Below are positions 7,887-16,901 of a DNA stretch of 43,004 bases, in pieces. The stretch's first letter is position 1, and each line of letters starts with the position of its first letter. The position numbers and the translations under genes were made by a program. The stretch comes from Acidithrix ferrooxidans (lineage in GTDB: Bacteria; Actinomycetota; Acidimicrobiia; Acidimicrobiales; Acidimicrobiaceae): contig NZ_JXYS01000079.1 of NCBI RefSeq assembly GCF_000949295.1, positions 679 through 43,682 of the forward strand, in the 5' to 3' direction. Below the pieces are notes generated by a model. The model did no database searches, was not told where the DNA came from, and saw only the letters and a program-made list of their open reading frames with translations.

Positions 7887-9104
7887 TTAGAGAAAGTCGA
7901 TCGCGCTAGCAATTATCCCTAGTGCAATATCTATCTCTTGAGCTGTGACCAAAAGAGAAGGAGCAAGTCGAATGATGCTATCTCCAATTGGATTCACAAT
8001 CAACCCAAGTTCCAAGCACCTCTTGGCCATCTTGGAGGCGTTTTGATCTCTAAGGCCAAACCCAATCAAAAGACCTTCACCTCGTACTAAAGAGATTCCT
8101 TCGATACGACTCAAACCCTTCTTTAGGTAGCTTCCCATCTCAATTGCACGCCTCACAACATCTTCTTCGATCATGGTGGTAATAGTCGCTAGGGCGCCAG
8201 CCATTGCTAATGGCGACCCACCAAATGTTGTCCCATGATCTCCAGGGGCGAAAGACTCCCAAATACCGTTCCTCGCCCAAAGGGCACCTACTGCAACGCC
8301 CGAGGCCATCGCCTTTGCCATAGTTACCATGTCAGGGGAAATTCCGCCTCGATGGTGATCAAACCAGTTTCCGCAACGCCCAAAGCCGCTTTGAACCTCA
8401 TCGATAATCAATAGAACTCCATATTGAATAGTAAGTTCACGACAGAGCGCCAAATAGTCACGATGGAGTGGGATCACCCCTGCTTCGCCTTGAATCGTCT
8501 CGATAATCAGCGCCGCCACGGTAGGCCTGGAAAGAGCCTCCCTGAGTTGTTCGACGTCACCGGGTTCGATATGGGAAAAACCAGGGACTAGGGGCATAAA
8601 GGGAATCTGTTTGGAGACTTGACCCGTTGCGCTAAGTGCCCCATATGTCCGACCATGAAAGCTACCATTTAGGGCCACAATATCAGTTCTTTGTGGGCCA
8701 CCATATCGCCGAGCCAACTTTAGTGCTGCCTCGTTGGCCTCAGCCCCTGAATTAGAAAAGATTACACGACCACCTTGGGCGTCATCTCCGGTAATTAGAC
8801 GATCGATAAGATAGGCAACCTTAGGACCGTTTTCATTTGCGAAGAAGTTCGAGGTGTGAATCAACTTGTGTGCTTGCGTTGCAATTGCATCGCTAACGCT
8901 CCTAGGACAGTGACCTAGCGAACAGACTGCAATTCCACCTAGAAAGTCCAGAACTGCGCTCTCGTCACTACGATAGAGCCAAGAACCCTCACCTCGAACA
9001 AAGGCATCGCGCGGTTCGCCGTAGTTTGCCATCAAATAGCTCTTAGTCCCCTCCATCGCATCGATGGTCTGAGAAAAGGCCAAAAGCTCTTCATAATCAC
9101 TCAA
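7887..9104 (-). CDS. argD: Acetylornithine aminotransferase
   Basis: 405 residues, a class III PLP-dependent aminotransferase. It makes N-acetylornithine from N-acetylglutamate semialdehyde and glutamate. NSGAEANEAA (118-127), SFHGRTYG (148-155), IDEVQSGFGR (234-243) and the PLP lysine K264 in MAKAM are visible. The start is TTG at 9104; the nearby ATG is out of frame. The product may also serve lysine synthesis, as in some relatives, which cannot be told from sequence. Confidence 0.96.
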   Translation of the reverse strand: MSDYEELLAFSQTIDAMEGTKSYLMANYGEPRDAFVRGEGSWLYRSDESAVLDFLGGIAVCSLGHCPRSVSDAIATQAHKLIHTSNFFANENGPKVAYLIDRLITGDDAQGGRVIFSNSGAEANEAALKLARRYGGPQRTDIVALNGSFHGRTYGALSATGQVSKQIPFMPLVPGFSHIEPGDVEQLREALSRPTVAALIIETIQGEAGVIPLHRDYLALCRELTIQYGVLLIIDEVQSGFGRCGNWFDHHRGGISPDMVTMAKAMASGVAVGALWARNGIWESFAPGDHGTTFGGSPLAMAGALATITTMIEEDVVRRAIEMGSYLKKGLSRIEGISLVRGEGLLIGFGLRDQNASKMAKRCLELGLIVNPIGDSIIRLAPSLLVTAQEIDIALGIIASAIDFL

Positions 9105-9195
9105 TTAAATCTCTTTTCTGTCCATGTCTAACCAATCGCTAATTTGGTCTCGACAATCTCTAAATGACGGCTTCACCTGCGACTTTCCCGCAGGA

Positions 9196-10065
9196 TTATT
9201 TCACCACCATTGTTCCAATTCCATAGTCGGTGAAGATCTCAAGCAGCAGTGAATGTTCAAGGCGACCATCTAAGATATGGGCTGATCCAACTCCTACCTC
9301 AAGCGCCCCTAAACAGCTCTTTAGCTTTGGGATCATTCCATCGGCAATCGATGGACTTCCCAGAAGCTTGGCCAACTCAACTGAGTCGGTACGCCTGATC
9401 AGCGAAGATAGATCGGGGTAGTTGGAATATATCCCCTCAACGTTGGTCAGATAGATCAGCTTTTCTGCTCTAAGAGCTCCAGCAATGGCACCAGCTACAG
9501 TATCTGCATTGATGTTGTAGGCTTGGCCACTGTCATCTAGCGCAACTGTTGCTACCACCGGTATCAGCCCCTCATTCAGGAGCTTCAATAGGAGCTGTGG
9601 ATCGACACTTTCAACTTGTCCCACAAAACCCAAGTCACCTCCAGCCGCGCTCACATTGATCAGACCGGCATCTCCACCGCTTAGGCCCACCGCAACCGGG
9701 GCCAGTTGATTGATTGCACCCACGATCTCTGGATTGATCTTTCCCAAAAGCACCATTCTGGCAACTTCGAGGGTCGCTGAATCTGTAACCCGAAGTCCCC
9801 CTACGAATTGGCTCGCAATTCCCAATCGACCTAACATCTCACCGATCTGTGGTCCTCCGCCATGGACGACAACAACTCTGATGCCAACTGACGATAGGGT
9901 GACGACGTCCTTGGCGAAGGAGACCAGGGCATCCTTTTCATCTGAGTCTGAGATCGCATTTCCGCCGTATTTGATTACAAAAGTAGCACCATGAAACCTT
10001 CTTATATAGGTCAGAGCCTCAATCAAAACACCAGATTTTAAAAGTGCATCATTAAATTCAACCAA
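9196..10065 (-). CDS. argB: Acetylglutamate kinase
   Basis: 289 residues of the amino-acid kinase fold. It phosphorylates N-acetylglutamate and is commonly the arginine feedback point. KYGGNA (32-37), HGGGPQI (68-74) and YNINADTVAGAIA (183-195) are intact. The start is TTG at 10065. An ATG a few bases upstream is out of frame and hits a stop at once. 91 bp separate it from argD. Confidence 0.97.
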   Translation of the reverse strand: MVEFNDALLKSGVLIEALTYIRRFHGATFVIKYGGNAISDSDEKDALVSFAKDVVTLSSVGIRVVVVHGGGPQIGEMLGRLGIASQFVGGLRVTDSATLEVARMVLLGKINPEIVGAINQLAPVAVGLSGGDAGLINVSAAGGDLGFVGQVESVDPQLLLKLLNEGLIPVVATVALDDSGQAYNINADTVAGAIAGALRAEKLIYLTNVEGIYSNYPDLSSLIRRTDSVELAKLLGSPSIADGMIPKLKSCLGALEVGVGSAHILDGRLEHSLLLEIFTDYGIGTMVVK

Positions 10066-10297
10066 GAGAACTCATTTCAAAACCACCCAACAATAAAAGA
10101 ACTAGTAGGAAAGACGCTTCCTTCACCACCGAGACCAACTACCTCAAATAATCATCTTTGAACCAAAGTCGACCTGGCCATCCGCCTTGTTTTATGTACC
10201 AAGCATCGCAACTAACTAAATAAAAGAGCACTGGCCAAATTGCATCTAGTCAAGCCAGTCAAAATTGAAGTTAGGCGTTCACGTCCACCGGTGGGCG

Positions 10298-11470
10298 TTA
10301 GGAGGTCCTCATGTTTTCAGCTATGTATGCTGGCGATAGGTCAGCTGTGATGATTGAAGCTGACTCGATGCCACATGAGAGGTCCACTTCAAGATGAATC
10401 TCGCGCAAGGCCATCACCGCTGCCGTAGTAGAAGGATCAACCAGAATCTCTTCACCGTCGCTATAGAGCATTATCCCGCCGTATCTTATTGTGACTCGAT
10501 CGATATCAAGGTCCACGCCAGCAGTGCCAACCTCGCTAATAATACGTCCCCAATAAGGATCCTCGCCAAAAAACGAACACTTGACCAAAGACGATTCCGC
10601 TATCTTGCGAGCAACAGCTAAGGCATCGTCGACGCTAGCTGCCTTAGTTACAGCCACCTCAATAAGTTTGGTTGCACCTTCGGCATCAAAGACGATTTGG
10701 CGAGCTAGGTCATAGCAGATCGAATATAACCCTTGGTAAAGCTCTCCTGCGCTTAGTGATCTTCCGCTTTTTCCTGAGGCCATTACAAAGACGGAATCAT
10801 TCGTAGAGGTACAACCATCTATGGTGATTCGGTTGAAAGTAGCATCAACAGCCCGAAAGAGACCTTCGGCAAGGTCATCGCGATTTACTTGCGCATCAGT
10901 CGTAACCATGGCAAGCATCGTCGCCATATTAGGGGCGATCATCGCCGCACCTTTAGCGATCCCTCCGAATTTAACTCCATTTATCTCATAAGTCGAGGTC
11001 TTAGCGAAGGTGTCTGTGGTCATCATTGCCTCAGCCGCTAGGGTTCCGTCTTGAAGGGTAGCACCAAGGCTGTCTACCGCTCCTTCGAGACCGCCAATTA
11101 GCTTTTCCACCGGCATTTGAATTCCGATCAATCCGGTAGAAGCCACCATCAAAGAAGTCGGATCAACCCCCAAGAGTTCACCCAGGCGCTCGAGCGACCG
11201 CTTAGCCGCTTCATCTCCCCGCTTGCCGGTTGCAGCATTGGCATTTCCGCTGGTTAGCAAGACGCCAACCATCTCGCCTTTGCTCAGAGCTAAATTTGCC
11301 TTCGACAATTTGACCGGTGCCGCAGCAGATAAGTTTGTCGTGAAGGTGCCAGCGGAAACATATGGACGGCAGTCTTCGCTTACGACAAGAGCCATGTCAG
11401 CCTTATTGGACTCTTTTATGCCAGCAGAGACCCCTGATGCCCTAAAGCCACCTGGAAATGTAACACTCAT
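10298..11470 (-). CDS. argJ: Bifunctional ornithine acetyltransferase / N-acetylglutamate synthase
   Basis: 390 residues. ArgJ moves the acetyl group from acetylornithine to glutamate, which makes the pathway cyclic. The self-cleavage site of the precursor is visible in APNMATMLAMVTTDA, where Thr184 becomes the nucleophile of the beta chain. SGNANAATG (74-82) and TIDGCTSTNDSV are also conserved. Its ATG overlaps the argC stop codon by 4 bp (ATGA), so translation is coupled. No argA or argE gene is present here, which fits the cyclic route. Confidence 0.97.
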   Translation of the reverse strand: MSVTFPGGFRASGVSAGIKESNKADMALVVSEDCRPYVSAGTFTTNLSAAAPVKLSKANLALSKGEMVGVLLTSGNANAATGKRGDEAAKRSLERLGELLGVDPTSLMVASTGLIGIQMPVEKLIGGLEGAVDSLGATLQDGTLAAEAMMTTDTFAKTSTYEINGVKFGGIAKGAAMIAPNMATMLAMVTTDAQVNRDDLAEGLFRAVDATFNRITIDGCTSTNDSVFVMASGKSGRSLSAGELYQGLYSICYDLARQIVFDAEGATKLIEVAVTKAASVDDALAVARKIAESSLVKCSFFGEDPYWGRIISEVGTAGVDLDIDRVTIRYGGIMLYSDGEEILVDPSTTAAVMALREIHLEVDLSCGIESASIITADLSPAYIAENMRTS

Positions 11471-12555
11471 GGATAAAAACTCACTTTCGATAAACCGGCA
11501 TCCTCGGCTAGACCAAAGGCGATATTTGCCGCCTGTATAGCCTGACCAGCGGCGCCCTTAACCATATTGTCGATCGCAGCTAGAACTATGACCTTATTTG
11601 TCTGAGCGTCGTAACTGACCGAGACTAAGGCATTGTTAGTACCTAATGTGGATTTAGTTCGTGGGGAGACTCCTGGTGCCAATACCTCGACAAATTGATC
11701 TCCACTATAGAAGTCACTAAGGAGACCATTGAGATATCGACTTAGAAGAGATGACTTAGCAGTAATGTCGCTGACGTGGGAAAGGCCAAGCTCGCCCGCA
11801 ACTTCGCCCGATAAATCGCCAAAACAAGTCGCCAATATTCCCCTTGTCATTGGGACCAGATGGGGTATGAACAAAACACTAGATCCTAAGTTTTGCTCAA
11901 TCTCAGGGCGATGGCGATGGCCAAAAAGACCATAGGCCATCACATTTGAGTCAATCTCACTAAATAGATTCGCAACCGATGAGCCTCGCCCCGCCCCCGA
12001 GACGCCACTCACCGCTGAGATCACGACGTTGTTCGAATCGATGATCGACTGATCCAAAAATGGAAAGAGGGCTAAAGTCGAGGCAGTTACATAACATCCC
12101 GGCGCCGCTATCAACTTAGCCCCTATCAGCTGGGATCTATTTAATTCACAAAGGCCATAGACAGCTTCTTCAAGTAGCTTAGGCTCCGGGTGGACATAGC
12201 CATAGTAACTCTCATAAAGCGAGGGATCTTTGAGGCGAAAGTCAGCTGATAGGTCGATGACGCAGGAGACCTTATCGATAATTCGAGGCACGATCTTGGT
12301 TGCAGTATTATTTGGTAGTGCCAAAAAGGCGAGGTCGACTTGGTTGTGTTCGATAAAGTCACACAAACCATCGGTATCGAAGAGCACCATCTCACCAAAG
12401 CTTGAGGTCTCAAGGTGAGGATAGATCTCGCCTAGGGTAGCACCGGCATTTGCGCCACCCGATAGACCAACCACTTCAAAGCTGGGGTGCACCCCCAAGG
12501 ATCTAATGAGTTCTGCACCACCATATCCTGATGCTCCAAAAATAACTGCTTTCAC
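11467..12555 (-). CDS. argC: N-acetyl-gamma-glutamyl-phosphate reductase
   Basis: 362 residues. It reduces N-acetylglutamyl phosphate with NADPH. The Rossmann motif GASGYGGAEL (7-16), DLSADFR (101-107), the catalytic Cys154 in APGCYVTA and GVSGAGR (184-190) are present. It starts with GTG at 12555 and has no evident Shine-Dalgarno sequence; a hairpin lies 12 bp upstream. It is the first arg gene, 49 bp after pheT. Confidence 0.96.
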   Translation of the reverse strand: MKAVIFGASGYGGAELIRSLGVHPSFEVVGLSGGANAGATLGEIYPHLETSSFGEMVLFDTDGLCDFIEHNQVDLAFLALPNNTATKIVPRIIDKVSCVIDLSADFRLKDPSLYESYYGYVHPEPKLLEEAVYGLCELNRSQLIGAKLIAAPGCYVTASTLALFPFLDQSIIDSNNVVISAVSGVSGAGRGSSVANLFSEIDSNVMAYGLFGHRHRPEIEQNLGSSVLFIPHLVPMTRGILATCFGDLSGEVAGELGLSHVSDITAKSSLLSRYLNGLLSDFYSGDQFVEVLAPGVSPRTKSTLGTNNALVSVSYDAQTNKVIVLAAIDNMVKGAAGQAIQAANIAFGLAEDAGLSKVSFYP

Positions 12556-12566
12556 AAGAGTTAAAT

Positions 12567-12599
12567 ATACATCGCTATGAATTATTCACTGCGATGTAT
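12567..12599. promoter_or_regulatory. Palindrome in pheT-argC gap, possible ArgR or processing site
   Basis: A perfect 9 bp inverted repeat (atacatcgc, 12567-12575; gcgatgtat, 12591-12599) encloses tgaattattca-like A/T-rich sequence. The centre contains TGAAT and ATTCA half sites, the halves of the classical ARG box, but they are closer together than the usual 4 bp spacing. It could be an ArgR operator for argC, an attenuator, or a processing hairpin between pheT and argC. The function is inferred only. Confidence 0.4.
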
Positions 12600-12604
12600 C
12601 ATAA

Positions 12605-15040
12605 CTAATCTCGCAATTTACCAAGTCCTGCACGCTCTACCTGGTCAATAAGGCCATTTCGCACAGCTCTGATCTCAGCATCGGTCAAAGTATGGTCAAA
12701 AGAAGCAACATTTATGCGATAGGTAAGAGATCGCGCATAGTCACGAAGAGCAGGGCCTTCATAAGCGTCAATCAGCTCGATGGTACTCGCGTAGCTCTTT
12801 AGCCCCTTTTGAATCTCTTTAGCCAGCATGTCTGCCAAGACCGCTCGCTCCACTCCAAAGGAGAGGTCAAACTCGGCCGAAGGAAATTGTGAAGGAGCTG
12901 GAACTACTTGGGTTGCAACCTCACCAAAGATCGTCTTATCTAAGTCCATCTCCATGTAGACAACCGGACTAGGCAAAGCCTCGCCAAGGATATCTTCAAC
13001 CACAAAGGGGTTTATCTCGCCACAGACCCCAACCATCTCACCATCTCGCAAGATCGCTAGGGTATTGTTTGGGTGCATCCCGAAGTAACCAGCCTCCAAC
13101 TGGCGAGCCACCTCTATCTCGCTGAGACGAACAACGCTCAGATTTTCTTCCACTCCGAAATGACTGATCAAATCAAGGTATAGATCATATCCCCAAATGC
13201 CCAAACCACTCTGTCGATAAAAGAGCCACGCTCCATGTTCACTTTCATCGGGCAGAGCTTGGTCATATTTGGGGTAAGAAAAGACCTTGCCTACTTCAAA
13301 GAGAGCTACAGTCTCCTCGCGACGTCGAACATTGGCTATTAGACCACGGAGCAAGCCTGCAAGCATAGAGCGTCTAAGAATTGACTCTTCTGCGACCATC
13401 GGGTTGGAGACAGAGAGTTCACGGCCGTAGTCGCCCAGGCGGCGCTGTTCGTCCGGGCCAAGAAGGGTTGAACTCCATGCTTCATAAAATCCCTTTGCCA
13501 CGCAAAATCCAACCAGCTCCCGCCTCTTTCTTTGCACCAGACTGAGTCGCCCAACATTTGGGACCAACAACTGGTGGCGTTGAATATTTGAATATCCAAA
13601 GTGGCGAGCAAACTCCTCAATCACATCTGCTTCAATGCGGATATCTGGTCGATTCGACGGCGGGGTTACCATAAGGGTCGCCTCGTTAGCCTCATCGATC
13701 TCAAAGCCCATTATCCCGAGCTTCTTGGCAACGACCGAGATCGGAATATCACTTCCAAGGAGAGCCACGATCCTCGATGGTCGCACCTCAATAACAGGAG
13801 CCACAAACTCGCCCCTAGCAATTGCAATTGAGGTAGGACTAGTACCTAATAGGAAGGAGAATCTCCCAAGTGCCAATTGACCAATCAGTGGATCCACGCC
13901 TCTTTCAAAGCGCGCCGAAGCCTCACTTCTAAGACCCAGGCGCTTGGATGTCTTAGCAATCAAGTCGCTCCTAAAGTGAGCAATCTCTAAGATCACCTCA
14001 TTTGTAGTGCTGGCAATCTCACTTGAGTGACCACCCATGATTCCAGCGATTCCAACGACGCTGTCATTTGAGTCGGCAATCACTAGGTCAAGCGGCTCCT
14101 CTGAGCCTCGTCTTGGTTCAGCTAAAGTCCGCACCACTCCGTCAAGGGTCACAATCTCTTCTTTTGGCTTGGCTGAACGAACCACTAAAGACGACGATGG
14201 CAAAAGAGTCAAATCATATGGGTGCGTGGGTTGTCCAACTTCCAACATCACATAGTTGGAGACGTCGACTACGGGCGAGATCGAACGCATCCCAGCAAGC
14301 TCAAGGCGACGAGCTACATATGGTGGTGCCTCCAAAAGTGAAGTCCCCTCGAAGTTCGCAATAATCAACGAGGTAGCACCTTCTCCAAGTACCCCATCAT
14401 CAAGGGGTTTGACCTCAACCGAGCTAAGGTCGGCCACCTCAGGCCCACTAAAGTCAAGGTCAAAATAACAAGCTAGCTCTCGGGCTACCCCAATGTGAGA
14501 ATTAGCGTCTGGCCTATTGGCTTCGATCGCCAAATCAAAGACCACCTCTGGGGTGATTCCCAAGGCTTGAGTGACTTCTAATCCAGGTGCCAATGAAGGA
14601 TCTAAGATCATCAACCCATCTAGATCGAGACCAAGGCCAAGCTCCTTGGCCGAGCAAAGCATCCCGTTAGAGGCTACGCCCTTCATCTTACGTGGCGAAA
14701 TTGCAAAGTCACCAGGAAGCACAACGCCCGGACGAGCTAGAGGAACTTGATCACCAACGCCAAAGTTAAAAGCTCCACAGACGATCTGTTCGGTTTCGCT
14801 TCGACCGGCGTCCACTACAATTCGCCGGATCCTATCAGCACCCTCTATCGAATGAACCTCAAGAACTCTGGCAACGACAACGCCATCTAAATTAAATCCG
14901 CTACGCTCTACGCCCTCTACCACCAGGCCAAGGGAGTTCATCGCCTCCACCATGATCGAAACGACGTCACCTTGCTCGCTAGAATTCGAAAGCGAGTTGA
15001 AGTCTGCGAATTCATTCAACCACGAAAGTACTACACGCAT
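12605..15040 (-). CDS. pheT: Phenylalanine-tRNA ligase beta subunit
   Basis: 811 residues, full length. With PheS it forms the (alpha-beta)2 enzyme that charges tRNA-Phe. An N-terminal tRNA-binding OB domain is seen at about residues 40-155 (SPRKMKGVASNGMLCSAKEL). It is followed by the B3/B4 editing region, the B5 domain, a catalytic-like core and the C-terminal anticodon-binding FDX-ACB domain (about 715-811). The start is ATG. It follows pheS after a 188 bp gap, which is unusually long for this pair. Confidence 0.97.
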   Translation of the reverse strand: MRVVLSWLNEFADFNSLSNSSEQGDVVSIMVEAMNSLGLVVEGVERSGFNLDGVVVARVLEVHSIEGADRIRRIVVDAGRSETEQIVCGAFNFGVGDQVPLARPGVVLPGDFAISPRKMKGVASNGMLCSAKELGLGLDLDGLMILDPSLAPGLEVTQALGITPEVVFDLAIEANRPDANSHIGVARELACYFDLDFSGPEVADLSSVEVKPLDDGVLGEGATSLIIANFEGTSLLEAPPYVARRLELAGMRSISPVVDVSNYVMLEVGQPTHPYDLTLLPSSSLVVRSAKPKEEIVTLDGVVRTLAEPRRGSEEPLDLVIADSNDSVVGIAGIMGGHSSEIASTTNEVILEIAHFRSDLIAKTSKRLGLRSEASARFERGVDPLIGQLALGRFSFLLGTSPTSIAIARGEFVAPVIEVRPSRIVALLGSDIPISVVAKKLGIMGFEIDEANEATLMVTPPSNRPDIRIEADVIEEFARHFGYSNIQRHQLLVPNVGRLSLVQRKRRELVGFCVAKGFYEAWSSTLLGPDEQRRLGDYGRELSVSNPMVAEESILRRSMLAGLLRGLIANVRRREETVALFEVGKVFSYPKYDQALPDESEHGAWLFYRQSGLGIWGYDLYLDLISHFGVEENLSVVRLSEIEVARQLEAGYFGMHPNNTLAILRDGEMVGVCGEINPFVVEDILGEALPSPVVYMEMDLDKTIFGEVATQVVPAPSQFPSAEFDLSFGVERAVLADMLAKEIQKGLKSYASTIELIDAYEGPALRDYARSLTYRINVASFDHTLTDAEIRAVRNGLIDQVERAGLGKLRD

Positions 15041-15076
15041 CTAAGTTGATCTTTCACTAATTATTGAAGAGATATG

Positions 15077-15166
15077 GCCAACGTCGATTCGAATGAGAAA
15101 TTCTAAATCTCAGTTGGCATCAAAAGGGCTAGAAAAATATGGAATGGGGTAAATTTACGCCCTTTT
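15077..15166. promoter_or_regulatory. Structured pheS-pheT spacer with two inverted repeats
   Basis: Two separate inverted repeats lie in the 188 bp between pheS and pheT. One is gccaac (15077-15082) with gttggc (15113-15118), with a tgaga/tctca pair nested inside. The other is aaaagggc (15122-15129) with gccctttt (15159-15166). They could act in attenuation, RNA processing or balancing of subunit synthesis. No Phe-rich leader peptide or T-box motif was seen. Confidence 0.35.
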
Positions 15167-15228
15167 AGGGGCAGTGGCTTATAAAAATTTCGCGATAGCG
15201 TCCTTTATGGCGGCCATGCAAACGCCAA

Positions 15229-16281
15229 TCAAGCACGCGAGAGGTAGCGAAGGTCATTCTCAGTAAGGATTCTCATATCTGGAATCTCATATCGCATCTG
15301 GGTTAAGCGATCAATCCCAAAGCCAAAGGCAAAACCTGAATAGACCTCCGAATCGATCCCTACTGCTGAAAACACATTCGGATGAACCATTCCACAGCCC
15401 CCGAGCTCAATCCAGCCAGTTGACGAGCATGTGCGACAGCCACTTCCGCGACAGATCGTACAAGTAACCTCAAATTCAGCAGATGGTTCTGTAAAGGGAA
15501 AGTAAGCCGGACGAAGGCGAGATTTTATGTCAGGTCCAAAATACGATTGTGTAAAGGCTTCAATCGTCCCAGCGAGATGGCCAAAGTTTATACCCCTGTC
15601 AACAACCAGTCCCTCGATCTGGTGGAAACCAACAGTATGTCGCGCATCAGCGGTGTCACGTCGAAAGACCCTGCCTGGCATAATCGCATAGATCGGAAGT
15701 GATTGGTTCTGCATCACCCGTATCTGAACTGGCGAAGTGTGGGTTCGTAGCAGTACCGAATTATCTGCTCCATAATTTAGGTAAAAGCTATCTTGACCAT
15801 CACGAGCTGGATGGAACTTAGGTATATTGAGTGCCTCAAAGTTATACCACTCTGATTCAACCTCTGGTCCTTCTTCAACGCTAAAGCCCATGCCAATAAA
15901 GGTATCTTCAAGCTGCATCCGAGTACGAGTCACCAAGTGACTACGGGCTGAGGAGATACGGTCTCGTCCTGGCCGCGCCGTTGGGTCACTAAAAGATGAC
16001 GCTAAGACCATTGAGCGCTCTCGATTGACGAGATCGGGTCGCGCCTCTGCCACGACACGGTCGATTCGATCTCGAAGTTCGTTTATTATCTCGCCAGCCT
16101 TTGGCCGAAGAGAGGCCTCAAGACCCCCGAGTTGTCGGTATATGCCCGCAACCTTACCCTTTTTACCGGTAAAGTCCGAGGCGAGAAGGTCTAGGTCACC
16201 GACAGATTCAACCTTAATAAAACGTGAATCAAATTCTGTGGAAAGCTGCTTTACCAAATCTTGAAGTTGATCAATATCCAT
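15229..16281 (-). CDS. pheS: Phenylalanine-tRNA ligase alpha subunit
   Basis: 350 residues, full length. This is the catalytic subunit of PheRS. It has an N-terminal coiled coil (about 1-100) followed by a class II synthetase core with motif 2, GRVFRRDTADARHTVGFHQ, and a motif 3 region FGFGIDRLTQMRYEIPD. A four-cysteine knuckle CTICRGSGCRTC sits before the WIELGGCGMVHP motif; a similar element is known from many bacterial PheS proteins. The start is ATG. Confidence 0.98.
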   Translation of the reverse strand: MDIDQLQDLVKQLSTEFDSRFIKVESVGDLDLLASDFTGKKGKVAGIYRQLGGLEASLRPKAGEIINELRDRIDRVVAEARPDLVNRERSMVLASSFSDPTARPGRDRISSARSHLVTRTRMQLEDTFIGMGFSVEEGPEVESEWYNFEALNIPKFHPARDGQDSFYLNYGADNSVLLRTHTSPVQIRVMQNQSLPIYAIMPGRVFRRDTADARHTVGFHQIEGLVVDRGINFGHLAGTIEAFTQSYFGPDIKSRLRPAYFPFTEPSAEFEVTCTICRGSGCRTCSSTGWIELGGCGMVHPNVFSAVGIDSEVYSGFAFGFGIDRLTQMRYEIPDMRILTENDLRYLSRA

Positions 16282-16315
16282 ATAATCCTAATTCCACGAC
16301 GCCTAAAACTCTAGA

Positions 16316-16343
16316 AAGATAGCCTAACCGGGCACGGATCCAA
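16316..16343 (-). promoter_or_regulatory. Candidate promoter of pheST
   Basis: On the minus strand TTGGAT (16338-16343) and TATCTT (16316-16321) are separated by 16 bp. They lie about 35 bp upstream of the pheS ATG. Pattern match only. Confidence 0.3.
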
Positions 16344-16545
16344 AATTTGACATTCAAATCGGTAGATACAACATTGCTAAAAGATTGCCAAAATTGACCA
16401 CCACGAGAGATCCAGTCACCGCCTAATGGGTTAGTCATCTGACGGGTTGATCATCGCCAGGATAATTGCCAAAGTAAAAGTGAGCCACCTAAAGCAAATC
16501 GATACTCTTTTTTCAACAGAGCGTTTTTGGGTCGTATCATTTTTC

Positions 16546-16600
16546 GACGTGGCATCTTTTGAGGTGGCATCTTTTGAGGTGGCATCTTTTGAGGTGGCAC
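16546..16600. repeat. 15 bp tandem repeat, 3.7 copies
   Basis: The unit gaggtggcatctttt occurs at 16561-16575 and 16576-16590. It is preceded by a one-mismatch copy at 16546-16560 and followed by a partial copy to 16600. Non-coding, between divergent genes. Confidence 0.95.
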
Positions 16601-16901
16601 AACATAGCCAAGCAACAAGTTAGCACTCAGGTCCAGTTGACTTGCCTTCGATCAGCTAACCTTATGGTAAGGGCCACATTTTGAATTAAGGACGGCGTCG
16701 CAATTCGTGATCACCCCGCTAAATCGATGAAAACTTCAACGCTATAGAACCTACCTGTTTAAAAACGAGATATTCACCTTCGTGTACAACCACAAAGCTT
16801 CATGGGTCATATAAATGAGATCCCTAGGATTGCTTGGCACCTTTGATAATCAGCTAATAGCAGCAATCATCTACTTCAAAATCCACATCGACTAGGGTGG
16901 T

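Larger units (their letters stand above)
16282..16901. other. Divergent gap between pheS and the YihY gene
   Basis: 620 bp between divergent genes. It contains the candidate pheS promoter near pheS and a 15 bp tandem repeat array at 16546-16600. I see no gene, RNA or T-box element. Confidence 0.5.
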
